Below are positions 62,673 through 64,000 of a DNA stretch of 64,000 nucleotides, piece by piece. Position numbers and translations under genes: made by a program. The notes below the pieces were generated by a model. The model did no database searches. It saw only the letters and a list, made by a program, of their open reading frames with translations, and had not been told where the DNA came from. Within the stretch, counting starts at the first letter, position 1. Each line of letters begins with the position of its first letter. This stretch comes from Tropicibacter sp. Alg240-R139 (lineage in GTDB: Bacteria; Pseudomonadota; Alphaproteobacteria; Rhodobacterales; Rhodobacteraceae): the NCBI RefSeq assembly GCF_900537075.1, contig NZ_UNRA01000001.1:744001-808000 (forward strand), read 5' to 3'.

Positions 62673-63944
62673 ATGAGAATTTCAACAATCCTTGGTGTTA
62701 CGACATTGGTTGCTTCTCTGGGCGCGTTCTCATCCCAGGCCTCTGCCCAGATGCTCAAAGATACCGTCGACGCGGCGCCAAAAGAAGAGCCAGCGCCGAT
62801 GCCGCATATCAATCAAGACGACCCGACCAAGATGAATATCAAACAAGACAAGTCCACGAACATTTGGCGTGACCTGCGCGAGGGGACCGGCAGCAGAGGT
62901 GAAGCGGGACCAATCGATATTCAACGTTACCAGTTGCAAATGGAACCCGTGGGCATTCAAACCTTCTTCAAGCTGCCAGTTGCCCTGCGCCCCGAGGACC
63001 TTGTGGCCGGGGAAATAGACGTGGCCATCTTTGGTGCCCCAACCGGAGCGTTGCCGCATTCGGCGGGCAACATGTGGGGCCCGGCTGAAATTCGCACCAC
63101 GCGCGATTATGGCGGGTACGGCGATCCAAAGTTCCCCCTGAGCTGGGTGGAATACGAGACATTGCTGGCTCCGTTCACGGTTCTGAATGCGGTCGATTAC
63201 GGGGATGCCGGGTTGAACGCATACAATCAGGCCCACACGCTGGAAGAAATTCGCCGAATGACACGCGAGATCGCTTCGGTTGGCACTATTCCGTTCATTG
63301 TGGGTGGCGACCACTCTGTGCCGAATGGAACGTTCCGTGGCATTGTGGATGTTTATGGCCGGAACAATGTGGCGTTTGTCCATTTCGATGTGCATCTTGA
63401 CCGGGGCCAAGGCAAATTCGGGGCCTACTATCACTCGGGCAGCTTCATGACGATGGCTGTTGAAGAAGGTCTGGTTGATGGCAGCAATGTTATTCAATAC
63501 GGCATGGCCACCCCGGTCTTTGGAGAAGGCGACTGGGACCAGGTTCTTGCTGAAGGCGGGAAGGTTTACCATATCCACGAAATTCGCCGTGATGGTGTCG
63601 AAGAAACCTTCGACAAGATTTACGAGGACCTAAAAGATATCGATCTGGTTTATGTCTCATTCGACATCGACACTTTTGATATGAGCTATGCCCCTGGCAC
63701 CGGATCGTCATCACCCATCGGTTCGCACCCCGAGGATCTGTTCCCGATGCTGCGCGAATTTGCAGCCCGTAAAACTATTGTCGGCGTGGACTTTGTGGAG
63801 TTCAATCCGTTCTACGACAACAAAGGGCAGCAAACCGCGCGCCTGGTGCGTCGAACCATGTTTCAGTTCCTAACTGGGATTGCGATGAAGAAGGCAGGAA
63901 TGGAACCCGACTACATCCACCCGCGAATCTCGGGCAAACCCTGA
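62673..63944 (+). CDS. Secreted ureohydrolase (agmatinase/arginase family), 2
   Basis: Second ureohydrolase, also 423 residues, with a Sec signal peptide (1-25, cleavage after SQASA). It shares the extra N-terminal segment and AGPIDIQRY with the first. Metal ligands remain (His214 in GGDHSVP; Asp239, His241, Asp243; Asp331, Asp333), but two consensus motifs are changed: DAHxD reads DVHLD, and DxDxxDP reads DIDTFDMS. This points to another guanidino-type substrate or metal. Divergent from AraC 2. The remaining 56 bases to the window end hold no gene. Confidence 0.87.
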   Translation: MRISTILGVTTLVASLGAFSSQASAQMLKDTVDAAPKEEPAPMPHINQDDPTKMNIKQDKSTNIWRDLREGTGSRGEAGPIDIQRYQLQMEPVGIQTFFKLPVALRPEDLVAGEIDVAIFGAPTGALPHSAGNMWGPAEIRTTRDYGGYGDPKFPLSWVEYETLLAPFTVLNAVDYGDAGLNAYNQAHTLEEIRRMTREIASVGTIPFIVGGDHSVPNGTFRGIVDVYGRNNVAFVHFDVHLDRGQGKFGAYYHSGSFMTMAVEEGLVDGSNVIQYGMATPVFGEGDWDQVLAEGGKVYHIHEIRRDGVEETFDKIYEDLKDIDLVYVSFDIDTFDMSYAPGTGSSSPIGSHPEDLFPMLREFAARKTIVGVDFVEFNPFYDNKGQQTARLVRRTMFQFLTGIAMKKAGMEPDYIHPRISGKP

Positions 63945-64000
63945 GTATTTGATGAAAGATGACGGATGTGGGGCAGTGCCGCTGTGCCAATTGAGAGGTT

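Overview
The window looks like chromosomal DNA of a marine alphaproteobacterium of the Rhodobacteraceae (Roseobacter group). This is inferred from the G+C-rich coding sequence, from gene families typical of that group (DMGDH/GcvT fusion flavoproteins, MttB homologues without pyrrolysine, DUF4173 and DUF983 proteins, ExoY/Wzc polysaccharide genes), and from GC-hairpin/TATTTT elements at gene ends that I remember as common in roseobacters. No rRNA, tRNA, CRISPR array, prophage or plasmid backbone was seen. All names rest on motif reading, not on database searches.

Layout. 1-252: N-terminus of katG, cut by the window edge. 516-3656: DUF4173 membrane protein, OmpR-type response regulator and histidine kinase (minus-strand operon). 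3745-8574: catabolic operon (M20 amidohydrolase, diaminopropionate ammonia-lyase, M24 hydrolase, EutA-like racemase) with a divergent Lrp regulator. 8648-13890: polyamine operon (arginine decarboxylase, carboxy(nor)spermidine synthase and decarboxylase, agmatinase), which should carry arginine through agmatine and putrescine to spermidine without SpeD/SpeE. 13996-26150: a LysR regulator divergent from an eight-gene, completely start/stop-overlapped operon (MttB-like methyltransferase, small ORF, class III aminotransferase, two DMGDH-type flavoproteins, small ORF, amidase, TPP enzyme), probably for an N-methylated compound that I cannot name.

26319-40073: exopolysaccharide locus with priming transferase, Wzc-like kinase, Wzy-like polymerase, Wzx-like flippase, three glycosyltransferases, two sulfotransferases, a DegT aminotransferase and a GMC oxidoreductase; a sulfated, Wzx/Wzy-type polysaccharide is the simplest reading. 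40076-43163: DUF983 protein, MocR regulator, nitronate monooxygenase. 43225-47448: zinc-type cassette (ZrgA, ABC ATPase, FtsX-like permease, secreted repeat protein, DUF3299) behind a possible Zur site. 47559-49007: orphan outer-membrane factor with a Tat-like lipoprotein signal. 49858-52624: cobalamin-type ABC importer behind a clear cobalamin riboswitch (about 52797-52950). 53410-56020: aminotransferase, HAD hydrolase and a second Lrp regulator. 56021-57203: decayed DNA with a broken membrane-protein gene and an IS5-type transposase remnant. 57204-59088: membrane PPIase and HupE/UreJ-like protein. 59172-63944: two paralogous secreted ureohydrolases, each divergent from its own AraC regulator, in mirror-image order.

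The likeliest undescribed systems are the overlapped demethylation operon (14981-26150) and the mirror-image secreted ureohydrolase/AraC locus (59172-63944), followed by the diaminopropionate-type catabolic operon (3745-8002).
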